In this document: in pieces, positions 34,022-40,783 of the stretch
How the letters are laid out: each line of letters opens with the position of its first letter
How positions within the stretch are numbered: the first letter of the stretch is position 1
DNA from: Deltaproteobacteria bacterium
Lineage (GTDB): Bacteria > Desulfobacterota > Desulfobacteria > Desulfobacterales > ETH-SRB1
Length of the DNA: 40,783 nt
Direction of reading: 5' to 3'
NCBI GenBank assembly: GCA_030262775.1
Contig: JAJSZP010000004.1
Coordinates: 1-40,783 of the forward strand
The notes under the pieces: generated by a model
The model's input: only the letters and a program-made list of their open reading frames with translations
The model's database searches: none
What the model was told of the DNA's origin: nothing
Translations under genes and position numbers: made by a program

Positions 34022-35695
34022 ATGGGAAAAAAGAGCTTGATCAAATCTACCGCAAAAAAGAAAACTAAATCTGCTAAAAAAAATGAGATAAAGAAGCCTG
34101 ATAAAAAGGCCAAAGTTACAGCAAAAGCAGAAACAAAGGCAGCAGCCAAAACTCGCAGCAAAAAAACCGTTGGAGCAGCAAAAAAGAAGAAGGTCTCATT
34201 AACGGATCTGATTTTAAAGAAATTTGAGGCCTGGAAGCCGGCTGAGGTTTTCAGGGCTGCCCCGGATGAGAAATATTTAAAGAATTTTGCTTCACCGCCG
34301 ATTGTTTCGGGCTTGAGTGATAAAGAAGCCAAGAGAATAAAAAAATTATTGCTTAAGAAGAGAGACATAGCGACTATCAGAGCTGAAATAAAGAAGGAAG
34401 CTGCTGAAAGAGAGGCAACAAAAAAAGCAGCAGCGAAAAAGGTAGCTGCAGAGAAGGCAGCAGCAGAGAAGGCAGCAGCGGCAGAGAAAGCAGTGGCAGA
34501 GAAAGCAGCAGCGGAAAAAGCAGCGGCAGAGAAAGCAGTGGCAGAGAAATTAGCGGCAGAAAAGAAAAAGGCTTACTTAAAGACTTTGCCTTTAAAAAAG
34601 TTTGAGGTTTGGAAGCCGGCCAAAATTTTCAGAGTTGCCCCGGATGAGGAATATTTAAAGAATTTTGCTTCACCGCCGATTGTTTCGGGCTTGAGTGATA
34701 AAGAAGCCAAGAGAATAAAAAAATTATTGCTTAAAAAGAGAGACATGGCGACTATCAGAGCCGAAATAAAGGAGGAAGCCGCTGAAAGAAAGGCGGCAGA
34801 AAAGGCCGCCGCAGAAAAGGCAGCCGTTGAAAGAGAAGCCGCTGAAAAGGCAGCCGTTGAAAGAGAAGCCGCTGAAAAGGCAACTATGAAAAAAGTAATT
34901 ATCGGTCTTGCATCTGGTTTTATTATTTTGGTTGCATTTATTCTCAGCGCAAGTTCTTCGAATAATAACAAATATTATATTAAAGAAAAGGCTGGAGTGC
35001 TTGAAATCTGGCAGGGCAGATATGCCCCTCTAGGCGAAGAGCGGATGATGAGTCTGCCCGGAGTACCGTTGCCCGAGCAAATTAATGCTGTTTATTCTAA
35101 AAACGAAGTATTTCCTCTTATTTTTAACTATTATGTCGACAAAGCAGACGCTATTGTAGGCATGTCGGATACTCCTGATTATGCGACTATAAAGTCATAC
35201 CTGAATAAAGCCTTGTTATTTGCAACAACAGGTGATCTTCGCGGGAAAGCTTATAGCCGTTTAAATAACATCAAGTTTAATGATTTAATGTATAAAGCAG
35301 GTGTAGCTGAAAGCAGAGGCGCTATTTCGGACCTTGATAAAGCGATGAGATATTTTGGACAGGCGTCATTGTTAAAAGTTGATCCCGGCAAATCCGATGT
35401 GGTGAAACAGAAAATTGAATCAATAAAAGAACAAAAGGCAGAGATGATAGAGGCTCAGGTATCTGAAAAAGCAGCGAGCGCTGCTTCCGGCAAACCTGAT
35501 GTGGTGGAACTAAAGATTGTGTCAGCAGAAGAACAAAGTGCAGAGATAAAAACTCCAATGGTTGAAGAATCAACGGATTCTGTTACCGTCGAACCTGATG
35601 TGGTTGAACAAAAGACTGAGTCAACACAAGAACAAAGCGCAGAGATAACGACCCCAATGATTAAAAAATCAACAGATTCTGTTTCCACCGAATAA
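34022..35695 (+). CDS. Lys/Ala-rich single-pass membrane protein with internal duplications
   Basis: I do not recognise the 557-residue product. The order is: Lys/Ala-rich histone-like N-terminus (1-60); module A (64-130: FEAWKPAEVFRAAPDEKYLK, then FASPPIVSGLSDKEAKRIKK, then LLLKKRDIATIRAEIK); a helical AAAEK repeat tract (130-182); module B (190-256), nearly identical to A in DNA as well as protein; a second charged helix (257-289); one membrane segment (292-311, VIIGLASGFIILVAFILSA); a globular part with TPR-like helices (385-452); and a tail with a 32-residue repeat (PDVVE...EQSAEI...TDSV) in two full copies plus one partial. The N-terminus is probably cytoplasmic and could bind DNA or acidic partners; that is inference. 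The start has no strong ribosome site (GTGTTGTT upstream). Confidence 0.75.
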   Translation: MGKKSLIKSTAKKKTKSAKKNEIKKPDKKAKVTAKAETKAAAKTRSKKTVGAAKKKKVSLTDLILKKFEAWKPAEVFRAAPDEKYLKNFASPPIVSGLSDKEAKRIKKLLLKKRDIATIRAEIKKEAAEREATKKAAAKKVAAEKAAAEKAAAAEKAVAEKAAAEKAAAEKAVAEKLAAEKKKAYLKTLPLKKFEVWKPAKIFRVAPDEEYLKNFASPPIVSGLSDKEAKRIKKLLLKKRDMATIRAEIKEEAAERKAAEKAAAEKAAVEREAAEKAAVEREAAEKATMKKVIIGLASGFIILVAFILSASSSNNNKYYIKEKAGVLEIWQGRYAPLGEERMMSLPGVPLPEQINAVYSKNEVFPLIFNYYVDKADAIVGMSDTPDYATIKSYLNKALLFATTGDLRGKAYSRLNNIKFNDLMYKAGVAESRGAISDLDKAMRYFGQASLLKVDPGKSDVVKQKIESIKEQKAEMIEAQVSEKAASAASGKPDVVELKIVSAEEQSAEIKTPMVEESTDSVTVEPDVVEQKTESTQEQSAEITTPMIKKSTDSVSTE

Positions 35696-35713
35696 AGAGG
35701 TAACTACTCAGAT

Positions 35714-35763
35714 GAATAGACTGAAGGCTGAAGCTCCCTGACAGCCTTCAGTCTATTCACCTT
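35714..35763. terminator. Large hairpin between convergent genes
   Basis: GAATAGACTGAAGGCTG at 35714-35730 is a perfect 17-bp inverted match to CAGCCTTCAGTCTATTC about a dozen bases later. It lies between two convergent genes and could terminate both. Related sequence is at 25684-25752, so it is also a dispersed repeat. Confidence 0.65.
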
Positions 35764-35823
35764 AATGCCCCCCAAGTTTTTGTGATTGCGCATGATTTTT
35801 CCTAAAAGCCTTCTACCTTCAGC

Positions 35824-36801
35824 CTATCCCTTATACAAATGGCACCACACCTGGCGCATTTCTGTTTTTAATTCTTGTGGTTCTATCTTTCCGCATATAT
35901 CCATAACTTCCGGACAACGAGTGTGAAAATTGCATCCTGGCGGAGGTGAAGATGGAGAAGGAGTCTCTCCTTTGAGGACAATCTTTTTCTTTTTATAGAT
36001 TCCAGGTGTAGGAACAGCATTTATTAGAGCTTTTGTATAAGGATGCATCGGATTGTTTATTATATCAAAAGCAGGCCCTTGCTCAACAATTTTTCCAAGA
36101 TACATAACAGCTATACGGTTTGCTATGTTGCTTACTATGCTTATATCATGGGAGATAAAAATATATGAAAGATTATAGCTGTCCCTGAGATCCAGCAGAA
36201 GGTTTATGATCTGGGCCTGAACAGATACATCAAGGGCGCTGACAGGTTCGTCGCATACAAGGAGATCGGGCTTTAAGGATATAGACCTTGCAATGCTGAT
36301 CCGCTGGCGCTGTCCACCGGAAAATTCATGAGGATAGCGGTATATTGAGTTTTCATCAAGTCCGACTTCTTTCATAAGCCTTTTTGCATGATCTTCCTTA
36401 TTGTTTTTTATTATCTTATATTCGACAAGCCCTTCTGTAACAATATCAAGAACATTCATCCTGGGATTTAGAGAGGTTAAGGGATCCTGGAAAATCATCT
36501 GTATTTTTTTTCTCATTTTCTTCAGCTTTTTCCGCTTGAGATCAAGAAGATTCTTGCCTAAAAAAAGTATCTTTCCTTTTTGAGGTTCTTCCAGCCTTAA
36601 CAAGGTTCTTCCGAGTGTTGTTTTCCCGCATCCTGACTCGCCGACAAGGCCAAGCGTTTCTCCTTTGTATAGATGCATAGATATTCCATCAACAGCCTTA
36701 ACATATCCTTCCGTCCTTGCCATGATGCCACGTTTTATTGGAAACCAGGTTTTAAGATTTCTTATTTCAAGTATCGGTTGTTTAATTAATTGGTTGTCCA
36801 T
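35824..36801 (-). CDS. Oligopeptide/dipeptide ABC transporter ATP-binding protein OppF-type
   Basis: An intact ATPase of 325 residues: Walker A GESGCGKTTLGR, Q-loop IFQDPLTSLNPRM, signature HEFSGGQRQRISIARS, Walker B LLVCDEPVSALD and H-loop FISHDIS. The C-terminal oligopeptide-type extension has PSPSSPPPGCNFHTRCPEVM and a final cysteine (VWCHLYKG), which in this family binds an iron-sulfur cluster or zinc. The longer frame to 36966 overlaps the oppD stop and is not protein: the true ATG is at 36801, 19 bases after oppD. No permease or binding-protein gene is adjacent. Confidence 0.93.
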   Translation of the reverse strand: MDNQLIKQPILEIRNLKTWFPIKRGIMARTEGYVKAVDGISMHLYKGETLGLVGESGCGKTTLGRTLLRLEEPQKGKILFLGKNLLDLKRKKLKKMRKKIQMIFQDPLTSLNPRMNVLDIVTEGLVEYKIIKNNKEDHAKRLMKEVGLDENSIYRYPHEFSGGQRQRISIARSISLKPDLLVCDEPVSALDVSVQAQIINLLLDLRDSYNLSYIFISHDISIVSNIANRIAVMYLGKIVEQGPAFDIINNPMHPYTKALINAVPTPGIYKKKKIVLKGETPSPSSPPPGCNFHTRCPEVMDICGKIEPQELKTEMRQVWCHLYKG

Positions 36802-36820
36802 GTTATTTTCTCTTTGTTCT

Positions 36821-37783
36821 CTATACAAGAAAACACGCTGTTTTGTGGCCGTTGCCGAGATCAACAAGCTGTGGTTTTTCTTTTTTGCATCTATCAAAAG
36901 CCTGTGGGCATCTGTCGCGGAAATAGCAACCTGACGGATAGTTGAAAGGTGAAGGTACATAGCCATGAATGGGCATCAGCCTTTCGGCATCAGTTGATAA
37001 CTTTGGAACAGATTTGAGAAGTCCTTTGGTATAAGGATGTGCCGGTTTTGAAAAAATATCGTTTATATTTCCTTCCTCTACTATCCTGGAAGCATACATT
37101 ACAACTGCCCGGTCGCACATTTCCCAGATAACACCTATATCATGAGTAATTAAGAGTATAGAAGTGTGGCTTTGTCTCAGTTCCTTTATCAATTCAAAAA
37201 CCTGAGCCTGGGTGGTTACATCCAGTGCGGTTGTAGGTTCATCAGCTATAACAAGATCAGGCGTCAGCATTAGAGCCATTGCAATAATAACCCTTTGCTG
37301 CATACCGCCTGAAAGTTGGTAGGGGTATGAAAACATCCTTTCTCCTGCATCAGGAATACTTACTTTTTTAAGCCAGCTTTCAGCAATGTTCCAGGCCGTT
37401 TTTTTACTTATATTCTTATGCAGCATGAGGCCCTCTATCATCTGCTGTCCGATTTTGTGAAGGGGGGACAGAGCAGCAGCCGGTTCCTGAAAAATTATGC
37501 TGACAGCATTGCCCCTTATTTTCTTCATTTCACGGATATCCAGCTTTAACAGATCCTTGCTGCTGAATATTATCCTGCCTTTTTCAATCCTGCCTGCCGG
37601 TGAAGGAATAAGACGCAGTATGCTGAGAGCGGTTACAGATTTGCCACACCCTGATTCGCCGATCAGTCCGACTATTTCATTGTTTTTTATATGAAATGAG
37701 ACATCGTCGACCGCTTTAAAGACACCTTCGTCAGTTTCAAAGCTGACAGTAAGTTTATCGATTTCCAGCAATTTTTTGCTCAT
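36821..37783 (-). CDS. Oligopeptide/dipeptide ABC transporter ATP-binding protein OppD-type
   Basis: An intact 320-residue ATPase: Walker [14 protein letters not shown]-loop [16 protein letters not shown], signature [17 protein letters not shown], Walker [14 protein letters not shown]-loop LLITHDIG and the C-terminal [20 protein letters not shown] extension with a cysteine cluster. It is the first gene of the oppD-oppF pair. The promoter should lie in 37784-38027. The substrate (peptide or nickel) cannot be told without the permease and binding protein. Confidence 0.93.
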   Translation of the reverse strand: MSKKLLEIDKLTVSFETDEGVFKAVDDVSFHIKNNEIVGLIGESGCGKSVTALSILRLIPSPAGRIEKGRIIFSSKDLLKLDIREMKKIRGNAVSIIFQEPAAALSPLHKIGQQMIEGLMLHKNISKKTAWNIAESWLKKVSIPDAGERMFSYPYQLSGGMQQRVIIAMALMLTPDLVIADEPTTALDVTTQAQVFELIKELRQSHTSILLITHDIGVIWEMCDRAVVMYASRIVEEGNINDIFSKPAHPYTKGLLKSVPKLSTDAERLMPIHGYVPSPFNYPSGCYFRDRCPQAFDRCKKEKPQLVDLGNGHKTACFLV

Positions 37784-38039
37784 TGATCCACGATCCCTGA
37801 TCTTTTCATTCGGGTGTAACCTTTTTGCGTAAATATCAACTACAGCTATAACTATCTGAAAGGCTTAAAAATAAAAACGGTAGACATCCTTCCTCCAATT
37901 TATTACGATATTGGTGTAAAACTAACATCTAATAAGGAGCATAGTACATTGCTTCGCAAATTAACCAAAGGAATAAACTTGAGCATAGCCGAATTACAAT
38001 ATTATTAAGTAGTTAGAATTAAATTTATTGGGAGGAAGG

Positions 38040-38309
38040 ATGCAACCGTATTCAGTAAAGCAAAGCATAATTGAAGGTGAACTGGAAGTCAAAGAGCTTT
38101 TCGGATATGCGCAAAACAACGCCGCTCAATTTGAAGCCTATGAAATGGAAATAGATATATTTGCGAGAGTGATGCAGATTGGTTTAGCCGCAATGAAGTG
38201 TTACTTTACAGAAAAAGGCACGGGTGGGTTTTCCTTAATTCTTTTCATGCAGAAAATGCAGGGCAACAGACAAAAATATGTAACAATTCAAGCCAATAAT
38301 AAAGATTGA
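38040..38309 (+). pseudogene. N-terminal fragment of an ISKra4-type transposase
   Basis: The 89-codon frame opens MQPYSVKQSIIEGELEVKEL, then QFEAYEMEIDIFARVMQIG and LAAMKCYFTEKGTG, which resembles the N-terminus of ISKra4-family transposases. The rest (GFSLILFMQKMQG and on) shows no transposase similarity, and the catalytic domain is missing, so only the start survives. GGGAGGAAGG abuts the ATG. The inverted end of the lost element was not located. Confidence 0.55.
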
Positions 38310-38453
38310 TGAAAATGTAAATTTCTGATAATGGATATTTTAGAATGGAGCCTTAGCAGGATTCAAATATGGCATGTTTCACCTGTATCAAGTTCTTTTC
38401 ACAAAAGGATTAAACAACAGCCTGCAACCCGATCACATGTGTATAATAACTTA

Positions 38454-38556
38454 TAGACTTTTCAGATAAATAATTTCACTGTGTTATCAGTCGTCGACGT
38501 ATAACTAATACGTCTTCCTCCTTCTGGCCTTGTGAAATTAATTATCTGAAAGTCTA
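38454..38556. repeat. 103-bp palindromic repeat, copy 2
   Basis: Same element as 6139-6240, differing by one inserted T near the left end and about four substitutions. It lies between the transposase fragment and the stress-protein gene. A separate short hairpin (ACGGCTTCGTAAAAAGCCGT, 38564-38583) follows. Confidence 0.85.
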
Positions 38557-38602
38557 AACCGTAACGGCTTCGTAAAAAGCCGTCAACCTTCAGGAGGTCA
38601 GC

Positions 38603-39055
38603 ATGAATATAAAAAAAATAGCCTGTTGTATAGATTTTTCAGAAAATGCCGAAGATGCCTTTATAACGGCCCTTGATCTTGCTGAAAAAAATAAAGCCAA
38701 ACTTTTTGTAATTCATGTATCGCCGCCTGTAATAAGTTATCAGGCAACAGATACGGAATGGATGATGCCTTACGAACCAGAAGAACCTTTGATTTTAGAA
38801 TTAGAAAAACGAATGGATAAAGAGTATGGAGCCAGAATAGGTGAACATACTGATTATAAGCTTGTCGTACTTAGCGGACATATTTCAACAGAAATATTAA
38901 CATTCTTGAAAGAAGAAAATATTGATCTCGTTGTGATGGGCTCTTATGGGCTATCGGGAATGGGGCTCGTATTCTTCGGTAGTGTGGCCAAGAGAGTGGC
39001 GTATAAATCCCCGTGCTCTGTACTGATAGTACGTAAACAAAAAGAAAAGGTGTAA
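38603..39055 (+). CDS. Universal stress protein (UspA family)
   Basis: A 150-residue single-domain protein: first strand MNIKKIACCIDFSENAEDAF, then KLFVIHVSPP, a central insertion with acidic helix, and the ATP-binding end GSYGLSGMGLVFFGSVAKRV followed by SPCSVLIVRK. The GxxGxGx(9)G(S) spacing indicates an ATP-binding subtype. CAGGAGG lies seven bases before the ATG. These proteins respond to stress and growth arrest; the partner is not visible here. Confidence 0.92.
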   Translation: MNIKKIACCIDFSENAEDAFITALDLAEKNKAKLFVIHVSPPVISYQATDTEWMMPYEPEEPLILELEKRMDKEYGARIGEHTDYKLVVLSGHISTEILTFLKEENIDLVVMGSYGLSGMGLVFFGSVAKRVAYKSPCSVLIVRKQKEKV

Positions 39056-39099
39056 CAATTTAGCCTTTTGAAAATATATCCGCTTCAGGTATAATATAT

Positions 39100-40296
39100 A
39101 TGTTGAAAAAAATTCTATCCACTGCTGTGCTCTTAACGGTGTTTCTTTTTTCTTCAACCTGTTTGGCAGCCGGCTCTGATCTAAAGGAAGCAAAAATTCC
39201 TGATTCCCTGCATTCCGGGCTGGAATATCTTTTATCCTTAACCTCTAAGGATAAAAACGGACCTGTTGATCTTAAACTTATTCAAAAAATACTGGATTTT
39301 GTCGTTTCTCCCAAAAACAGGTCCTCCCTTTATTATACAGACAAATTGTTCGGCTCGCCTTCCGCTTATTATGAATTTGATATTAATACAGATCTGAAAC
39401 ACATTCTCCAGTATGCATACAATCCTGATATTCCTTCATTTGCTTTTATGCCTTCTTCTGCCAGGCTTTCCTACTGGGCTGAGGTAAACGGGCAAAATCA
39501 GGACCTGCCTAAATTATGGACTTTTATTTCAAACCCTGATCCTCCAATAGTGGTTAAAGGGATTGAACATATGGAAATAACTCCGGATCAATTTACAGGT
39601 GCTTACTATAGTTATGATATGGATAGGGCTCTGATTCTTTGCAAGTATTGCGGTCGAAATCTATTAATATCGATTTCCAAACAAAAAAACAAGTCCGATG
39701 TGGGCCGAAAAGGTATTGTTCTGGGCTCAGATGACAACTGGGACTATCTTTATTCAGGCCGGAAAGGTCTTTCAATGCCGGGTCTTGGTTGGGTCAGCTC
39801 CTATATGTACAATTCCATTGGCATAAGCTTCCTGTACGAGGTTGACTCAAAAAAACCCGTCATAAGATACGGGGCATTTAAATGGCTCAGGGCTGGATGG
39901 GCTGACGTGAATGTAGTAAAAAATAAGCACATTCATAAAGGTCTGGTTCGCTACGCAAAGGATTTAAAAATAATTTTGGAGCACCCTTTGCTGCCCGAAG
40001 CCTCAAAACTTGCAAAATTATTTTCTGATTTTGAAAATTATCCCATCGAAGACATGAGAGAGAAGGTTAAAAGTCATTTAACTGCTCTGAAAGACAGATA
40101 TAATGGAAACAAATTATCATCCGGTAAAAATTTCCCTAAAAATTTAAATATCAATAAATATTTAGATCAAATGACGAATAAGGAAATGTACGCTCTTCTT
40201 ATTGTGGAATATATGAAATCCATGCTTGGGAAAAACCAGCATCTTGATAATAAATTACTTTTCAGCTATAGATTGTTAGGAACATGGACGAAATAA
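39100..40296 (+). CDS. Exported protein of unknown function, C-terminus ended by a repeat
   Basis: I do not recognise this 398-residue protein. It has a signal peptide (ILSTAVLLTVFLFSSTCLAA) and then a soluble domain with LYYTDKLFGSPSAYYEFDIN and a Tyr/Trp-rich centre (WISNP-like WTFISNPDPPIVVKGIEHME, GLGWVSSYMYNSIGISFLYE, KWLRAGWADVNVVKNKHIHK) that looks conserved rather than low-complexity. The last residues GTWTK and the stop codon are read from copy 3 of the GGAACGTGGACGAAATAA motif, so the original end may be altered. Function not inferable from the sequence alone. Confidence 0.65.
   Translation: MLKKILSTAVLLTVFLFSSTCLAAGSDLKEAKIPDSLHSGLEYLLSLTSKDKNGPVDLKLIQKILDFVVSPKNRSSLYYTDKLFGSPSAYYEFDINTDLKHILQYAYNPDIPSFAFMPSSARLSYWAEVNGQNQDLPKLWTFISNPDPPIVVKGIEHMEITPDQFTGAYYSYDMDRALILCKYCGRNLLISISKQKNKSDVGRKGIVLGSDDNWDYLYSGRKGLSMPGLGWVSSYMYNSIGISFLYEVDSKKPVIRYGAFKWLRAGWADVNVVKNKHIHKGLVRYAKDLKIILEHPLLPEASKLAKLFSDFENYPIEDMREKVKSHLTALKDRYNGNKLSSGKNFPKNLNINKYLDQMTNKEMYALLIVEYMKSMLGKNQHLDNKLLFSYRLLGTWTK
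40279..40296 (+). repeat. Copy 3 of motif GGAACGTGGACGAAATAA (one mismatch)
   Basis: GGAACATGGACGAAATAA: one base differs from the other two copies. The TAA is the stop codon of the gene at 39100-40296. Confidence 0.6.
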
Positions 40297-40304
40297 CTTT
40301 CCCC

Positions 40305-40783
40305 CTAATCCCTGTTTTCTGACCCATGCCCCCTGTTTTTTCCACTATCCATAAGTTTCAACAGCGGCCTGAAAAGATCCATGGGAAATGGGAATATGGT
40401 CGTCGTATTGTTCTCAGCAGACATCTCTCGCATTGTCTGTAGATACCTAAGCTGCAAGGCCATAGGATTTTTTTCAATTATTTGCGCTGCCTCAGCAAGC
40501 TTTGTTGCTGCCTGATATTCACCCTCAGCATTTATAATTTTCGCACGACGTTCTCTCTCAGCCTCAGCCTGTTTGGCCATTGACCGCTGCATTTCCTGGG
40601 GCAGATCAATGTGTTTAAGCTCAACTGTCGCAACTTTTATTCCCCAAGGATCTGTGTGAGTATCAAGGATTTCCTGTAATTGTGAATTTATTTTTTCCCT
40701 TGCAGATAAAAGTTCATCCAGCTCTGCCTGGCCGCACACACTTCTTAAGGTTGTCTGTGCAAGTTGAGACATTGCATAATTGT
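40305..40783 (-). CDS. Slipin / stomatin-type SPFH protein (5' end outside window)
   Basis: The frame is open to the right edge (NYAM before the first internal Met at 40772), so the N-terminal membrane segment and first part of the SPFH domain are missing. The visible part has [53 protein letters not shown] and [20 protein letters not shown], classic slipin sequence. The tail reads [20 protein letters not shown]. Slipins form membrane scaffolds and are often paired with an NfeD protease; no partner is in view. It is the second SPFH locus in the window besides hflKC. Confidence 0.9.
   Translation of the reverse strand, partial: NYAMSQLAQTTLRSVCGQAELDELLSAREKINSQLQEILDTHTDPWGIKVATVELKHIDLPQEMQRSMAKQAEAERERRAKIINAEGEYQAATKLAEAAQIIEKNPMALQLRYLQTMREMSAENNTTTIFPFPMDLFRPLLKLMDSGKNRGHGSENRD

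Noticed and set aside
36802-36966. 55-codon N-terminal extension of OppF
   Set aside because: It overlaps the oppD C-terminus in another frame and lacks ABC sequence; the ATG at 36801 gives the standard protein.
1-40783. tRNA, rRNA or CRISPR array
   Set aside because: No T-loop/anticodon arrangement, no rRNA core sequence and no regularly spaced direct repeats were seen on either strand by eye.

Overview
The window looks like chromosomal DNA of a sulfate-reducing-type deltaproteobacterium (Desulfobacterota, probably near Desulfobacterales). This is inferred from protein-family content: HflK/HflC, a DUF362 protein, DUF1015, FmdB, two periplasmic multihaem cytochromes, a UbiD-type menaquinone decarboxylase, LPP20-like and FlgT-like lipoproteins, and LsrF. 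The DNA is AT-rich and carries many short palindromic repeats. I saw no rRNA, tRNA or CRISPR array.

Layout. 1-2181: a molybdate-type binding protein running off the left edge, a 163-bp imperfect palindrome, and a DUF362 gene. 2409-7428: TatD nuclease, a free-standing archaeal-type ThrRS editing domain, a TrmO-like protein, a relic of a group II intron maturase, DUF1015, a TrmN6-like methyltransferase and a DUF721/DciA-like gene. A palindromic repeat and an IS-derived mini-element have altered gene ends here. 7658-13098: hflKC, the 32-residue bS22/COX24-like protein (minus strand, TTG start), an orphan HExxH protein, fmdB, groES-groEL. 13322-16825: a LysM protein and two multihaem c-type cytochromes. 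17085-20141: an aldolase/short-chain dehydrogenase fusion followed by lsrF. 20445-21205: two small exported proteins and a receiver-domain scrap. 21956-28578: UbiD-type decarboxylase, an LPP20-like protein and an MCE lipid-transport cassette (MlaE, an ABC-ATPase homologue with every catalytic motif lost, MlaD, TPR lipoprotein). 28667-31533: pabA and a pabB-pabC fusion. 31757-35695: exported FxLYD-like protein, FlgT-like lipoprotein, queF, and a Lys/Ala-rich membrane protein with internal duplications. 35824-40783: oppF-oppD ATPases with no permeases beside them, a transposase fragment, a universal stress protein, an exported protein of unknown function and a slipin running off the right edge.

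Working together: pabA/pabBC should make p-aminobenzoate for folate; queF belongs to queuosine synthesis; hflKC and the slipin are membrane SPFH proteins; the two cytochromes form one transcription unit; mlaE to the TPR lipoprotein reads as one envelope lipid-trafficking operon. The most unusual signal is the MCE cassette whose ATPase-like subunit keeps the ABC fold pattern and an intact frame but lacks Walker A, Q-loop, signature, Walker B and H-loop residues. The second theme is small repeats that have supplied stop codons or C-termini to neighbouring genes.
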